A stretch of DNA of 16,484 bases from Gemmatimonadota bacterium (GCA_024638395.1 JAHEKK010000016.1:1-16484), one strand, 5' to 3'; counted from the stretch's first letter, positions 7,562 to 15,187 are shown. The notes: generated by a model not told the origin, from the sequence alone. Numbers and translations: made by a program.

Positions 7562-8857
7562 TCAAAGTTGTGGCTCTGGCACCGGCTCCGGCGATCGGAC
7601 CGACCGGAAATCCCAATCGAGCTTGGGAGCCAGGACGCCCTGGCGTCCGGCCGGCATGTCGAAGCCGACCGACGAGACGTCGAAGGCCAGGACCTGCTGA
7701 TGCCCGGTGATGATGCGGACGCTGGGAATGTGGGCACCGGTATTCACGAAGTAGCGCCCGGGCCTCAGCACGCCGGCCGGTATGTGACAGGTGGATACAT
7801 AGGTGCCCGGATCCATGATCATCCGGTCTCGGACGTGGGGCGTGTCCGTGTCTTCGCTGGTCCAGATCACCACGCCCTGGCTGTCCAGGATCTGGAAGGC
7901 CATCGACACGCCTCGCATGGCAGCCCGCACCTCGTACTCCAGTTCGACCTGAAAAGGATCCTTGAAATTGACGACTGGCTGGAGAACGTCCTGGTCGTCG
8001 CGAATCCGGATGGCCAGAACCTCAACCTCGGCGTCCGAATCGGGATTGGGATTGACCCATTCAGCCTGGTTTTCAACTCCCCTCGCGAGGTACGCGGCCA
8101 CGACCTCATAGGGCTTCCCGTCCATGGCGACACTACCGTCTTCCAGGAGCAGGGCTCGCGTACAGAGCTGCGTCACCGCAGCCATGTTGTGGCTCACGAA
8201 CAGGACTGTGCGCCCCGAGTTCGCCACGTCGCCCATCTTGCCCAGACACTTGCGCTGGAAAGCGGCGTCTCCCACGGACAAGACCTCGTCGACGATGAGG
8301 ATTTCCGGCTCCAGATGCGCGGCCACGGCAAAGGCGAGGCGCACGTACATGCCCGAGGAGTAGTGCTTGACCGGCGTGTCGATGAATTTTCCGATCTCTG
8401 CGAATTCGATGATCTCGTCGAACCGCGCCTCGATCTCCGTCTTCCGCATCCCGAGGATGGCGCCGTTGAGATAGACGTTCTCGCGGCCCGTCAGCTCCGG
8501 GTGGAAGCCGGTGCCCACTTCGAGCAAGGACCCCACACGGCCGCGGATCTCGATGGAGCCTTCGGTGGGTTCGGTGATGCGGGACAACACCTTCAGCATG
8601 GTGGTCTTGCCCGCGCCGTTCTTTCCGACGAGTCCGACGACCTCGCCCTGATTGACGGAGAACGAGATACCCCGGAAGGCCCACATGGTCTCGTTCAGTT
8701 CCGCCGCTCCGGTCGCGTGTCCGCGAAGGAGCGCCGCCGCTCTCTTGAACGGGGCTATGAATGCATCGGAGATCGCGTCACGGGCTGTCCGGAATTTGGT
8801 TTGCACGCCCCCGATGAAGAATCGCTTCCCCAGTCCTTCGACTTTGATCACTTCCAT
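7562..8857 (-). CDS. wzt: Wzt: ATP-binding subunit of glycan ABC exporter, with C-terminal extension
   Basis: This 431-residue protein energises export of lipid-linked polysaccharide across the inner membrane with the Wzm permease. The ATPase part has Walker A GLVGKNGAGKTTM (75-87), signature HYSSGMYVRLAFA (165-177), Walker B EILIVDEVLSVGD (185-197) and switch His223 (FVSHNM). The insertion before Walker A (about 15-60) is usual for the Wzt/TagH group. Residues from about 270 to 431 form an extra beta-rich region. It resembles the Wzt C-terminal carbohydrate-binding domain, which in known cases recognises a terminal modification of the finished glycan. The tail ends in a Pro/Glu-rich stretch. 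The ATG at 8857 was preferred over an in-frame TTG at 8869 because family members begin close to EVIKVEGLGKRF. The gene follows wzm by 57 nt. Confidence 0.95.
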   Translation of the reverse strand: MEVIKVEGLGKRFFIGGVQTKFRTARDAISDAFIAPFKRAAALLRGHATGAAELNETMWAFRGISFSVNQGEVVGLVGKNGAGKTTMLKVLSRITEPTEGSIEIRGRVGSLLEVGTGFHPELTGRENVYLNGAILGMRKTEIEARFDEIIEFAEIGKFIDTPVKHYSSGMYVRLAFAVAAHLEPEILIVDEVLSVGDAAFQRKCLGKMGDVANSGRTVLFVSHNMAAVTQLCTRALLLEDGSVAMDGKPYEVVAAYLARGVENQAEWVNPNPDSDAEVEVLAIRIRDDQDVLQPVVNFKDPFQVELEYEVRAAMRGVSMAFQILDSQGVVIWTSEDTDTPHVRDRMIMDPGTYVSTCHIPAGVLRPGRYFVNTGAHIPSVRIITGHQQVLAFDVSSVGFDMPAGRQGVLAPKLDWDFRSVRSPEPVPEPQL

Positions 8858-8914
8858 CGTCAGGCCCAAACTTTGGGAGGTGTTGGTGCATCCTTCGTCG
8901 ACATGCCCACCCTG

Positions 8915-9826
8915 TCATACCACATCGGCGAAGGTCTTCTCCATCCTGCGGAAGTAGAACATTCCGCCCACGAAGATGAGAGCGGCCGACATTCCCGAAA
9001 CGAGCAGCAACTGCCACGGGAAGGCTGCGCCCTCCGGACCCACCCCAACGGCCCAGCGAAAGCCTTCCACCACCCCCACCATGGGGTTGAGCGCCCACAC
9101 CAGCCCGAGTGCTTCGATGGTCTCGGGACTGAAACCGTAGCGCGCCTCCAGCTTCGTCAGAGAGGAGAACTCGTAGACGATCGGCGTGGAGTACATCCAA
9201 AGCTGGACCAGGAACGGGACGGTAAACCGAACATCCCGGAACTGGACATTGAGGGCCGACAGCCAGAGCCCCATCCCCAGGGCGATCATGAAGGCAACGC
9301 CCAGAAAGACGGGGAGCGTCAGCAACCGGAACGAGTAGGCCACGTCGAAGAAAGGCATCATCGCCAGAACGATCAGGAAGGCCAGGCAGAAGTCCACCAG
9401 CCCGGCCAATACGCTGGCCGACGGAATGACCAGGCGGGGGAAGTAGATCTTCTTGATGAGGTTCTGGCTTCCCACCAGAGAGTTGGAGGCATTGGTCAGC
9501 CCGTTGGCGAAGAAGGTCCACGGAACCAGCGCCGTGATGTTCCAGATCCTGTAGTCCTGTCCGTCGGACTCCAGGCCAGCCAGTACGGAAAAGATGAGGG
9601 TGAAAACCACCATGGAGATGACTGGCTGGATGATCGCCCACGCAGCTCCGAGTACCGACTGCTTGTAGCGGACCTTGATGTCCCGCCACGTGAGGAAGTA
9701 CAGGAGCTCACGGAACGCCCAGACCTCGCCCAACTGGAGGTGGGACCATCCCTTCGATGGCTCGATCCGGAGAACCCGGTTGGCCGGATCCAGCCCGGCT
9801 TCCATATAGCTTTCTGCTACCGCCAT
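8915..9826 (-). CDS. wzm: Wzm: permease subunit of glycan ABC exporter
   Basis: This 303-residue ABC-2 type membrane protein has six likely helices. A cytoplasmic amphipathic lead (LGEVWAFRELLYFLTWRDIK) continues into VRYKQSVLGAAWAIIQPVIS. This 'RYKQSVLGxxWxxxQP' stretch is the hallmark of polysaccharide exporter permeases such as Wzm, RfbA and TagG. Later landmarks are TFFANGLTNASNSLVGSQNL and FPRLVIPSASVLAGLVDF, followed by LNVQFRDVRFTVPFLVQLW and a C-terminal NPMVGVVEGFRWA. It forms the transmembrane channel used by Wzt. A GGGGAGAG element (9837-9844) precedes the ATG by 10 nt. The gene opens a new segment after the stem-loops that follow the epimerase gene, so it may also have its own promoter in the 288-nt gap. 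I cannot point to one with confidence. Confidence 0.95.
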   Translation of the reverse strand: MAVAESYMEAGLDPANRVLRIEPSKGWSHLQLGEVWAFRELLYFLTWRDIKVRYKQSVLGAAWAIIQPVISMVVFTLIFSVLAGLESDGQDYRIWNITALVPWTFFANGLTNASNSLVGSQNLIKKIYFPRLVIPSASVLAGLVDFCLAFLIVLAMMPFFDVAYSFRLLTLPVFLGVAFMIALGMGLWLSALNVQFRDVRFTVPFLVQLWMYSTPIVYEFSSLTKLEARYGFSPETIEALGLVWALNPMVGVVEGFRWAVGVGPEGAAFPWQLLLVSGMSAALIFVGGMFYFRRMEKTFADVV

Positions 9827-9865
9827 TCGTCGTGAGCTCTCCCCTGAGCCGTTTCGGTGCCGACT

Positions 9866-9882
9866 GTGCGCGGGGAGCGCAC
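9866..9882. repeat. Perfect 6-bp inverted repeat upstream of wzm
   Basis: GTGCGC and GCGCAC flank a 5-nt loop. It sits about 40 nt upstream of the wzm start codon, where it could be a 5' leader hairpin or an operator. In such GC-rich DNA a short repeat of this kind can also occur by chance. Confidence 0.35.
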
Positions 9883-9985
9883 GACCGGAAACCTGTGGAA
9901 ATCTAAACCACCGTAAGTCTCGGCAGAGCCCGTAGAGCCCTGAACGACGGATCCCGTGTCCTCAGGCCCCGGAACCGGCCCCCTT

Positions 9986-10021
9986 CGACTCCCGTGGTCC
10001 CCGGCCCGCCGGAGGGAGTCG
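9986..10021 (-). terminator. Second stem-loop after the epimerase gene
   Basis: Arms CGACTCCC (9986-9993) and GGGAGTCG (10014-10021) pair perfectly around a 20-nt GC-rich loop that contains a further CCGG pairing. There is no T-run on either strand. It may support Rho-dependent termination, RNA 3'-end protection, or be a binding site. Confidence 0.4.
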
Positions 10022-10049
10022 CACCCCCGTAATGGCCCGCTGCAGAACA

Positions 10050-10086
10050 CGAAGCCCCGCAGGGCTCGGGGCTCCGCGGGGCTTCG
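10050..10086 (-). terminator. Terminator-like stem-loop after the epimerase gene
   Basis: Arms CGAAGCCCCGC (10050-10060) and GCGGGGCTTCG (10076-10086) form a perfect 11-bp stem with a 15-nt loop, about 28 nt past the epimerase stop on the minus strand. The sequence after the stem (TGTTCTGC) is only weakly T-rich, so this is an imperfect intrinsic terminator. It probably attenuates read-through from the regulator/PGT/epimerase side into wzm. Confidence 0.6.
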
Positions 10087-10114
10087 CTTGGGCCCGTTCG
10101 GGCTCACATCGGGA

Positions 10115-11110
10115 TCAGACCTCGGCCAGCTCCCGCTTGCCGTATTTGGCCATGACCTGTTCCGAGATCCACCGGTACGTTCGTGCCAGGCCGTCTTCGA
10201 GGCTGATCCGGGGCTCCCAGTCCAACACTTCGCGGAGAAGCGTGTTGTCCGAATTACGGCCGCGAACGCCCTGGGGGCCGTCGATATGCCTACGCGTGAC
10301 ATCCACGCCCGCGGCTCCCGCCACCATGTCCACGAGCTCGTTGATGGAGATCATGCGATCCTGCCCCAGGTTGAGGGGGTCGCGGAAGTCGGACTGCATG
10401 AGGCGATAGATGCCTTCCACGCAGTCGTCCACGTAACAGAACGAACGCGTCTGCTCTCCGTCCCCCCAGACCTCGATCACCGGGTCGCCGGTGATGTGGC
10501 TCATGGCGATCTTGCGGCACATGGCCGCCGGTGCTTTCTCGCGGCCCCCCTCCCACGTGCCGAGGGGCCCGAAGATGTTGTGGAAGCGGACCGTGCGGGT
10601 CTCCATGCCATAGTCTTCGTAGTAGTGCATGCAGAGCCGCTCGGAGATGAGCTTCTCCCACCCGTAGGCGTCCTGGGGCGCTGCCGGGTAGGCGTCCTCC
10701 TCCTTCAGCGGCACGACGTTGGCTTCTTCCTGTAGGTGCTCGGGGTAGATGCACGCCGACGACGTATAGAGGTAACGTGACACCGCGTTCAACCGGGCGG
10801 CTTCCAGGGTATGGAGGTTGATCAGGGCGTTGTTGTGGAGGATCTGGGCATGATGCGCCGAGATGAACCCCATGCCACCCATGTCGGCGGCCAGGGCATA
10901 GACCTGATCCACTCCACGGGTCGCCTGAAGGCAGTTGTCCCACCGGCGAAGATCCAGGAGCTCGAATTCGTCGGCTTTGGTGGCCTCGAACTCCGGCGAT
11001 TTCACATCTACACCGCGTACCCAGTATCCCTTGCCCTTCAGGTAGGTGACGAGGTGGTGGCCAATGAATCCGCCCGCACCGGTGACGAGCACCCGCTTCT
11101 GATCCGACAT
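10115..11110 (-). CDS. gme: GDP-mannose 3,5-epimerase-like short-chain dehydrogenase
   Basis: This 331-residue extended SDR enzyme has the NAD-binding VLVTGAGGFIG (7-17). The diagnostic segments are LAADMGGMGF (73-82), YTSSACIYPEH (115-125), PQDAYGWEKL (145-154) and FHNIFGPLGTW…REKAPAA (176-196). These match plant GDP-mannose 3,5-epimerase, which makes GDP-L-galactose and GDP-L-gulose. The expected catalytic residues are Cys120, Tyr149, Lys153 and Lys192. Their spacing (29, 4 and 39 residues) equals that of Arabidopsis Cys145, Tyr174, Lys178 and Lys217. The catalytic set is therefore intact, and the enzyme probably supplies an L-hexose donor to the glycan. The ATG has a textbook AAGGAG 8 nt upstream (11119-11124). 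It follows the PGT gene after a 366-nt gap and precedes two stem-loops. Confidence 0.92.
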   Translation of the reverse strand: MSDQKRVLVTGAGGFIGHHLVTYLKGKGYWVRGVDVKSPEFEATKADEFELLDLRRWDNCLQATRGVDQVYALAADMGGMGFISAHHAQILHNNALINLHTLEAARLNAVSRYLYTSSACIYPEHLQEEANVVPLKEEDAYPAAPQDAYGWEKLISERLCMHYYEDYGMETRTVRFHNIFGPLGTWEGGREKAPAAMCRKIAMSHITGDPVIEVWGDGEQTRSFCYVDDCVEGIYRLMQSDFRDPLNLGQDRMISINELVDMVAGAAGVDVTRRHIDGPQGVRGRNSDNTLLREVLDWEPRISLEDGLARTYRWISEQVMAKYGKRELAEV

Positions 11111-11476
11111 CCGCGCAACTCCTTATATGCTTCTGGGACAGGTCCGGGAACCCGGGTGGTCCGGCGATCCGCACCAATACCCGTCGATCGCAATGGAATG
11201 GGAACCCGGTCCCGGATGGGCGGGCTCCACTCTTGTAAGCATCGGTATTTTCGGCACTGTTTTCCAGCCGTGGGAGCCGAGGCGCTGGGGCCGGCGAAGG
11301 TCGGAACGGCTCCCGGAGGTGGCGGAACGGGGGCCACGTGCGTTTGGGGGGAGGAACGGTACGTGAGGCCGGCGCCGCCCAAGGGAATCAACCGGCCCGG
11401 CGGACACGCGCGGCTTCGGCGGTCGGAACAACGGGAGCGGGACAACCGCGAGGCCACCCCGGGCGGGTCTGCTACC
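11111..11476. other. Gene-free leader upstream of the epimerase gene
   Basis: These 366 nt separate the PGT stop from the epimerase start. I find no convincing coding frame, tRNA or riboswitch. On the minus strand a relatively AT-rich patch (11230-11270, …GGAAAACAGTGCCGAAAATACCG…) stands out from very GC-rich flanks and is the likeliest place for a promoter, but no clear -35/-10 pair is visible. The good SD for the epimerase gene lies at 11119-11124. Confidence 0.5.
11119..11124 (-). promoter_or_regulatory. Shine-Dalgarno site of the epimerase gene
   Basis: The minus strand reads AAGGAG with an 8-nt spacer to the ATG at 11110. This is the best-matched ribosome binding site in the window and fixes the start. 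Confidence 0.8.
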
Positions 11477-12160
11477 CTACCAGCCCAGCCGCTTCAGGAC
11501 CACGGGCAACGTCTTGATCATGATCCAGAGATCCCGAATCGGACCTCGACGCTCGATGTACTCAAGGTCGTACCCGACCTTGGACTTCACATCGTCCAGC
11601 GTCCGGTCATAGGCCTGGCTGACCTGCGCGAGCCCGGTGATGCCGGGCAAGACGCGCTGCCGTTCCGGATAGCGGTCGATGCGGTCTCGGAGGAAGCGGA
11701 AGATCTCGGGCTGCTCCGGGCGTGGGCCAACGATGTTCATGTCGCCCAGAAGCACATTGAAGAGCTGAGGAAGCTCGTCCAGCCGGGAGCTTCGAAGGAA
11801 CCGCCCCACGGACGTGACCCGCTTGTCGTCGGGGCTGGCCCACACCTGACCATCCTCGTCGGACCCCACGGTCATCGTGCGGAACTTGTAGATCTTGAAG
11901 ATCCGGCCGCCCTTGTCGTCCACTCGCCTGCTGTCCGGCTTGACTCCGTTCCAGTTCCGCCGGTCGACGCCGACCCGGTCCTGCACGTAGAAGACGGGTC
12001 CACGGGAGGTGAGCTTGATCGCGGTGGCGATCAAGACCATGAGAGGCGCGGTGATGAAGATGCTTACAGCCGCAACGGAGAAGTTGAGCAGCCGGGACAG
12101 CCGCGACGCCATCGTCGCGTCCGGGAGCTCCAAGACGGGATCGGGCCTCGGGGGCGCCAT
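11477..12160 (-). CDS. Polyprenyl-phosphate hexose-1-phosphate transferase (initiating PGT)
   Basis: This 227-residue protein is of the small, single-domain WbaP/PglC type. It attaches the first sugar phosphate to undecaprenyl phosphate at the cytoplasmic face. One hydrophobic segment (about 25-50) fits the re-entrant membrane helix, followed by RGPVFYVQDRVGV. YKFRTM (91-96), SSRLDELPQLFNVLLGDM (124-141), NIVGPRPEQP (142-151) and LPGITGLAQV (171-180) are the family core, with the Asp-Glu catalytic pair at 128-129. Between the first core block and YKFRTM there are about 15 extra residues (RRNWNGVKPDSRRVDDKGG). The start at 12160 was chosen because GAGGA lies just upstream (12165-12169). The frame is open to a TTG at 12253, but that extension is low-complexity and Arg-rich. 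The N-terminal multi-helix domain of WcaJ is absent. Confidence 0.92.
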   Translation of the reverse strand: MAPPRPDPVLELPDATMASRLSRLLNFSVAAVSIFITAPLMVLIATAIKLTSRGPVFYVQDRVGVDRRNWNGVKPDSRRVDDKGGRIFKIYKFRTMTVGSDEDGQVWASPDDKRVTSVGRFLRSSRLDELPQLFNVLLGDMNIVGPRPEQPEIFRFLRDRIDRYPERQRVLPGITGLAQVSQAYDRTLDDVKSKVGYDLEYIERRGPIRDLWIMIKTLPVVLKRLGW

Positions 12161-12510
12161 GGATTCCTCGGAGTGGCCACGCGTCCACTTCCGGGCAGGG
12201 GACCCTGCGCGGGTCCCGCGTCCTGGTCGTTGCCTCGGGGCGTTGGTGGCCAAACGGTCTCGGAGGGAGGTCGGTGAATGTCAGGGGCGTGCGCATGCGC
12301 GCACCGGTACTTCCCTCACAGCAAGGGCCATTCTCGCCAGAAACCGCCAGGTGCGGAATTCGGCTAACGGTATGCCGGATAGATACCTAGGGAATCCCTG
12401 GCCACCTCGCGCTCCCTTTCCCTACAGGGGTTGTTGCACCCGAACAACACGCGTACACGAGGAACGGTGCACCAGGACAACGATCGGCACCTCTTCGCGG
12501 CGGGGCCGAA
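12161..12510. other. Gene-free region between kinase gene and PGT gene
   Basis: These 350 nt probably hold a terminator for the regulatory genes and the promoter of the biosynthetic operon, but neither is clear. Visible items are a hairpin GTTGTT-GCACCCG-AACAAC (12430-12448), the 10-bp palindrome GCGCATGCGC (12291-12300) and GGGAATCCC near 12390. On the minus strand an AT-richer stretch (CTAGGTATCTATCC…CATACCGTTAGCC) lies at about 12365-12391. I found no GG-N10-GC element by eye that would make a good sigma-54 promoter. Confidence 0.5.
12430..12448 (-). repeat. Hairpin downstream of histidine kinase gene
   Basis: GTTGTT (12430-12435) and AACAAC (12443-12448) pair around a 7-nt loop, about 60 nt past the kinase stop on the minus strand. 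A 6-bp AT-containing stem without a T-run is a weak terminator; an operator is equally possible. Confidence 0.3.
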
Positions 12511-13569
12511 TCAGGCGGGGGAGACCGGCACCGTGAACCAGAAGCGGGTGCCCTGGCCGACCTTGGTCTCGAAGCCGATGTCCCCATTCATGGCCTGCAC
12601 GAGGGACTTGGCGATCGCCAACCCCAGCCCACTCCCGGAAAAGAGCATCCTGGCCGAATCCGGGCCGCGCTTGAAGGGCTCGAAGACGGTGGCCCGAGCC
12701 TGGTCCGGAATGCCCCCTCCGGTGTCCTGCACGGAGAACGTCACCTCGTTGCGGCCCGCCGAGGAAGCGGTCAGGACCACGGTACCCCGGTCGGTATGGT
12801 GAAGGGCATTGGTCAGAAGGTTGAGAAGCACCCGGCTGACGGAGATCGGATGCCCCTTCACGTACTGACCGAAGGAGATCTCCGACTGTAGCTCGATGCC
12901 CTTCTCTTCGGCCACCGGTGCAACCGTCTCCATGACCCTTCCGACGACTTCCGGAATCGAGAACGGCTGGGATGTCTCATCCCTCAGCGTCCCCCCTCCC
13001 TTGGCCAACTCCATTACGTCGTTGACGACGTTGGCCAGGCCCAGAGCAGCGGAGTAGACGAGGCCCAGTTGCTTGCGCTGGAGGGCCGTCGTTTCCCCGC
13101 TCTGGCCCCGGCGCATGGTATCCGCCAGGAACAGAATCGAGGAAAGGGGCGAACGAAGGTCGTGGGCCATCTCGACCACCAACTGGAACCCGTCCGCGCT
13201 TTGCAGCAACTCGGCAGCGTGCCTCGTAGCCTCCTCCGCCTGGCTCCGGATCAGGACCTCCAGCGACTCCACCACCGGTTCGACCTCTCCCGGGGAGAAC
13301 CGCTCTTCCTGGATTTGCTCGAGGAGTTGGGCACGCACGGCAAAAAGAAGGTCATCGTGGAAGCCGTGCGCCCTCGGACGGACCCCGATCCCCACATCCA
13401 GGAGGACCCGGCTGAGCCGCTGGAGTTCGGCCGCGACGACCTGTGGCGCCGGGTTGCCCGGGCCTTCCGGCCAGCGTTCGACGACGTCTCGGGCAGCCTG
13501 GCGCAATGAAACGGGCAAGACCTCTGCGAGGCCGTCTGCAAGGACATCCATCTTCTCGAGACTTCTCAA
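12511..13569 (-). CDS. Soluble sensor histidine kinase
   Basis: This 352-residue kinase has no signal peptide or membrane helix. The N-terminal 120 residues are largely helical and match no sensor domain I recognise. A short linker leads to the H-box VVEMAHDLRSPLSS (131-144) with phosphoacceptor His136. The HATPase domain has LLNLLTNALHHT (248-259, N-box), DTGGGIPD (282-289, G1), FEPFKRG (296-302, F-box) and GSGLGLAIA (312-320, G2). All key residues are intact. It should autophosphorylate and pass phosphate to a receiver, most likely the NtrC-type protein encoded 74 nt upstream. The start used is a TTG at 13569 with GGAG 5 nt before it. An ATG at 13551 is the alternative. The signal must be cytoplasmic or come from a partner protein. 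Confidence 0.9.
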   Translation of the reverse strand: MRSLEKMDVLADGLAEVLPVSLRQAARDVVERWPEGPGNPAPQVVAAELQRLSRVLLDVGIGVRPRAHGFHDDLLFAVRAQLLEQIQEERFSPGEVEPVVESLEVLIRSQAEEATRHAAELLQSADGFQLVVEMAHDLRSPLSSILFLADTMRRGQSGETTALQRKQLGLVYSAALGLANVVNDVMELAKGGGTLRDETSQPFSIPEVVGRVMETVAPVAEEKGIELQSEISFGQYVKGHPISVSRVLLNLLTNALHHTDRGTVVLTASSAGRNEVTFSVQDTGGGIPDQARATVFEPFKRGPDSARMLFSGSGLGLAIAKSLVQAMNGDIGFETKVGQGTRFWFTVPVSPA

Positions 13570-13643
13570 GACATCTCCGAAACGTGGACCTTCTTCAGTA
13601 TTCGGAGTCCAGCCACAGGTAGACGGGTGAGCTTCCGGTACCC

Positions 13644-15176
13644 CTAGTCCTCCGAGCGGGCCAGCAGGTCCTGCCGGTCCAACCCGTGCTTCTGCATGAG
13701 GCGGTAGAGAGTCGTCCTGTCCACGCCTGCGATGCGAGCCGCATCGGACATGTTGCCCTTCGCCCGCCTGACGATTCGGGCAAGATAGCCCCGTTCGAAC
13801 GCGGCCAACACCCGTTCGCGAGCTTCATGGTAATCGCCGTTAAACGAGAACCCCTCGGGGAAGCCGTCGCCCCCGGACGAGGGGGACGAGGCGTCGTCGA
13901 TGAAAGGCAGATCGTCGGGCGCGATCTCCGCACCGGGCCTGAGCAGCACCACCGCATGCTCGATGATGTTCCGGAGCTCCCGGACGTTCCCCTGCCACGG
14001 GTTGTCCACCAGAGATTCCAGCGCCTCGCGCGTGAACGACGGGCTTGGCTGCTCCCCACGATGCTGCTGCCAGAACGTTCTGAGAAAGTGCTCCGCGAGC
14101 ACGGGGATGTCTTCAGGCCGCTCCCGGAGAGGCGGGATGTGTATCGGCACCACCCGCAGCCGGTAGAACAGGTCCTTCCGGAGCTTCCCCTGCTCCACGG
14201 CCTCCGCGGCGTCCATGTTGGTCGCCGCGATGAAGCGGACGTTGACCACCGAGTCCGTCTTGGTTGAACCGAGTTTCCGCAGCACCCCGTCCTGCAGGAC
14301 TCGGAGCAACTTGGCCTGGATGCTCATCGGCATCTCGGTCAACTCGTCCAGGAAGAGGGTGCCTCCGTTTGCCACCTCGAGCAGTCCGGTCTTCTCCCGG
14401 ACGGCCCCGGTGAAAGCGCCTTCGACATGTCCGAACATCTCGGACTCGAGAAGGGTCTCAGGGAGGGCAGCACAGTTCACGGCGACGAGCTCGCGGCTGG
14501 CGCGGCGGCTCTCGTGGTGGATCAACTGGGCAATCATCTCCTTCCCCGTACCGCTCTCACCCGTGATGAAGACGGAGGCATCGGTCTTCGAGACCTGGTG
14601 GACCAGGGAGATGACGCGGGAGAAAGCCGGTGACACGCCCAACAGCACGCTTTGCCGGGAATGGCTGACGGCCCCGTTGGGAGTCTTCCTTGCCTCCCTC
14701 TGGGTCTTCTTGTCGCTCTCACGGCCCACCACTACGGTGTGAGCAGCGCGCCCGATCATGATCTGGAGATGGGTCGCGGAAAAGGGCTTTGGCACGTAGT
14801 CCCAAGCTCCGGCACGCAGAGCTTCGACGCTGGACTCCACCGATGGATTCCCCGTCATCATGATGACAATGGCGTCAGGCTTGGCCTCGAGTGCGGCGGC
14901 AAGGATGTCCAAACCCGTCGTCCCTGGCATGAAGACATCGGCCAGGATGATGTCGAACGGTCGTCGCCGGAGCATCTCGAGAGCATCCTCGCCCCTCCCG
15001 CAGACCTCCACCGAGTATCCGTTCGACGTGAGCAGCGTCGCGCAGCTCTCCCGAAGGGTGTGCTCGTCGTCCACGACCAGGATCTCGATCGACGCCCTTA
15101 CCTTCGGGTCGAGGGACAGGTTGGACGGAGGGCTTTCAGGCCTTTCCGGTAGGTTCAGTCGCTCGGAGACCGCCAT
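13644..15176 (-). CDS. NtrC-family sigma-54-dependent response regulator
   Basis: This 510-residue protein has the full three-domain build. The receiver (about 30-145) has acidic pair Asp36/Asp37, phosphoacceptor Asp80 (ILADVFMPG), Thr108 and Lys130 (YVPKPF). The AAA+ domain (about 178-415) has Walker A GESGTGKE (206-213), an intact GAFTGA loop (253-258) that contacts sigma-54, Walker B GGTLFLDEL (271-279) and arginine-finger region FYRLRVVPIHIPPLRERP (337-354). The Fis-type HTH is at about 474-495 (GNMSDAARIAGVDRTTLYRL). It therefore should activate sigma-54 promoters when phosphorylated. AGAGGA lies 4 nt before the ATG (15181-15186). It lies between a degenerate receiver-GGDEF gene and a histidine kinase gene, with the glycan genes downstream. 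Control of those genes is inferred from position only. Confidence 0.96.
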   Translation of the reverse strand: MAVSERLNLPERPESPPSNLSLDPKVRASIEILVVDDEHTLRESCATLLTSNGYSVEVCGRGEDALEMLRRRPFDIILADVFMPGTTGLDILAAALEAKPDAIVIMMTGNPSVESSVEALRAGAWDYVPKPFSATHLQIMIGRAAHTVVVGRESDKKTQREARKTPNGAVSHSRQSVLLGVSPAFSRVISLVHQVSKTDASVFITGESGTGKEMIAQLIHHESRRASRELVAVNCAALPETLLESEMFGHVEGAFTGAVREKTGLLEVANGGTLFLDELTEMPMSIQAKLLRVLQDGVLRKLGSTKTDSVVNVRFIAATNMDAAEAVEQGKLRKDLFYRLRVVPIHIPPLRERPEDIPVLAEHFLRTFWQQHRGEQPSPSFTREALESLVDNPWQGNVRELRNIIEHAVVLLRPGAEIAPDDLPFIDDASSPSSGGDGFPEGFSFNGDYHEARERVLAAFERGYLARIVRRAKGNMSDAARIAGVDRTTLYRLMQKHGLDRQDLLARSED

Positions 15177-15187
15177 GTCGTCCTCTT

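Larger units (their letters stand above)
9827..10114. other. Intergenic region between epimerase gene and wzm
   Basis: This 288-nt gene-free stretch carries three perfect inverted repeats. Two near the epimerase stop are listed separately. The third is GTGCGC-GGGGA-GCGCAC at 9866-9882, about 40 nt upstream of the wzm start. An AT-richer patch on the minus strand around 9896-9915 (GTGGTTTAGATTTCC) could hold a -10 element for wzm, but no matching -35 is evident. Confidence 0.5.

Noticed and set aside
7376..9835. Very long open frame on the plus strand (over 800 codons)
   Set aside because: It runs antisense to rfbF, wzt and wzm, which are unmistakable. Its translation is rich in His, Arg, Gly and Asp with no family resemblance. 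It is a by-product of GC-rich codon use.
9846..9863. GG-N10-GC match on the minus strand before wzm (CGGCACC-GAAA-CGGC)
   Set aside because: The -12 half lacks TT, and a start about 12 nt downstream would leave out the GGGGAGAG ribosome binding site.
12161..12253. TTG start at 12253 for the PGT
   Set aside because: The added 31 residues are Arg/Pro/Gly-rich and low in complexity. The ATG at 12160 has a GAGGA site.
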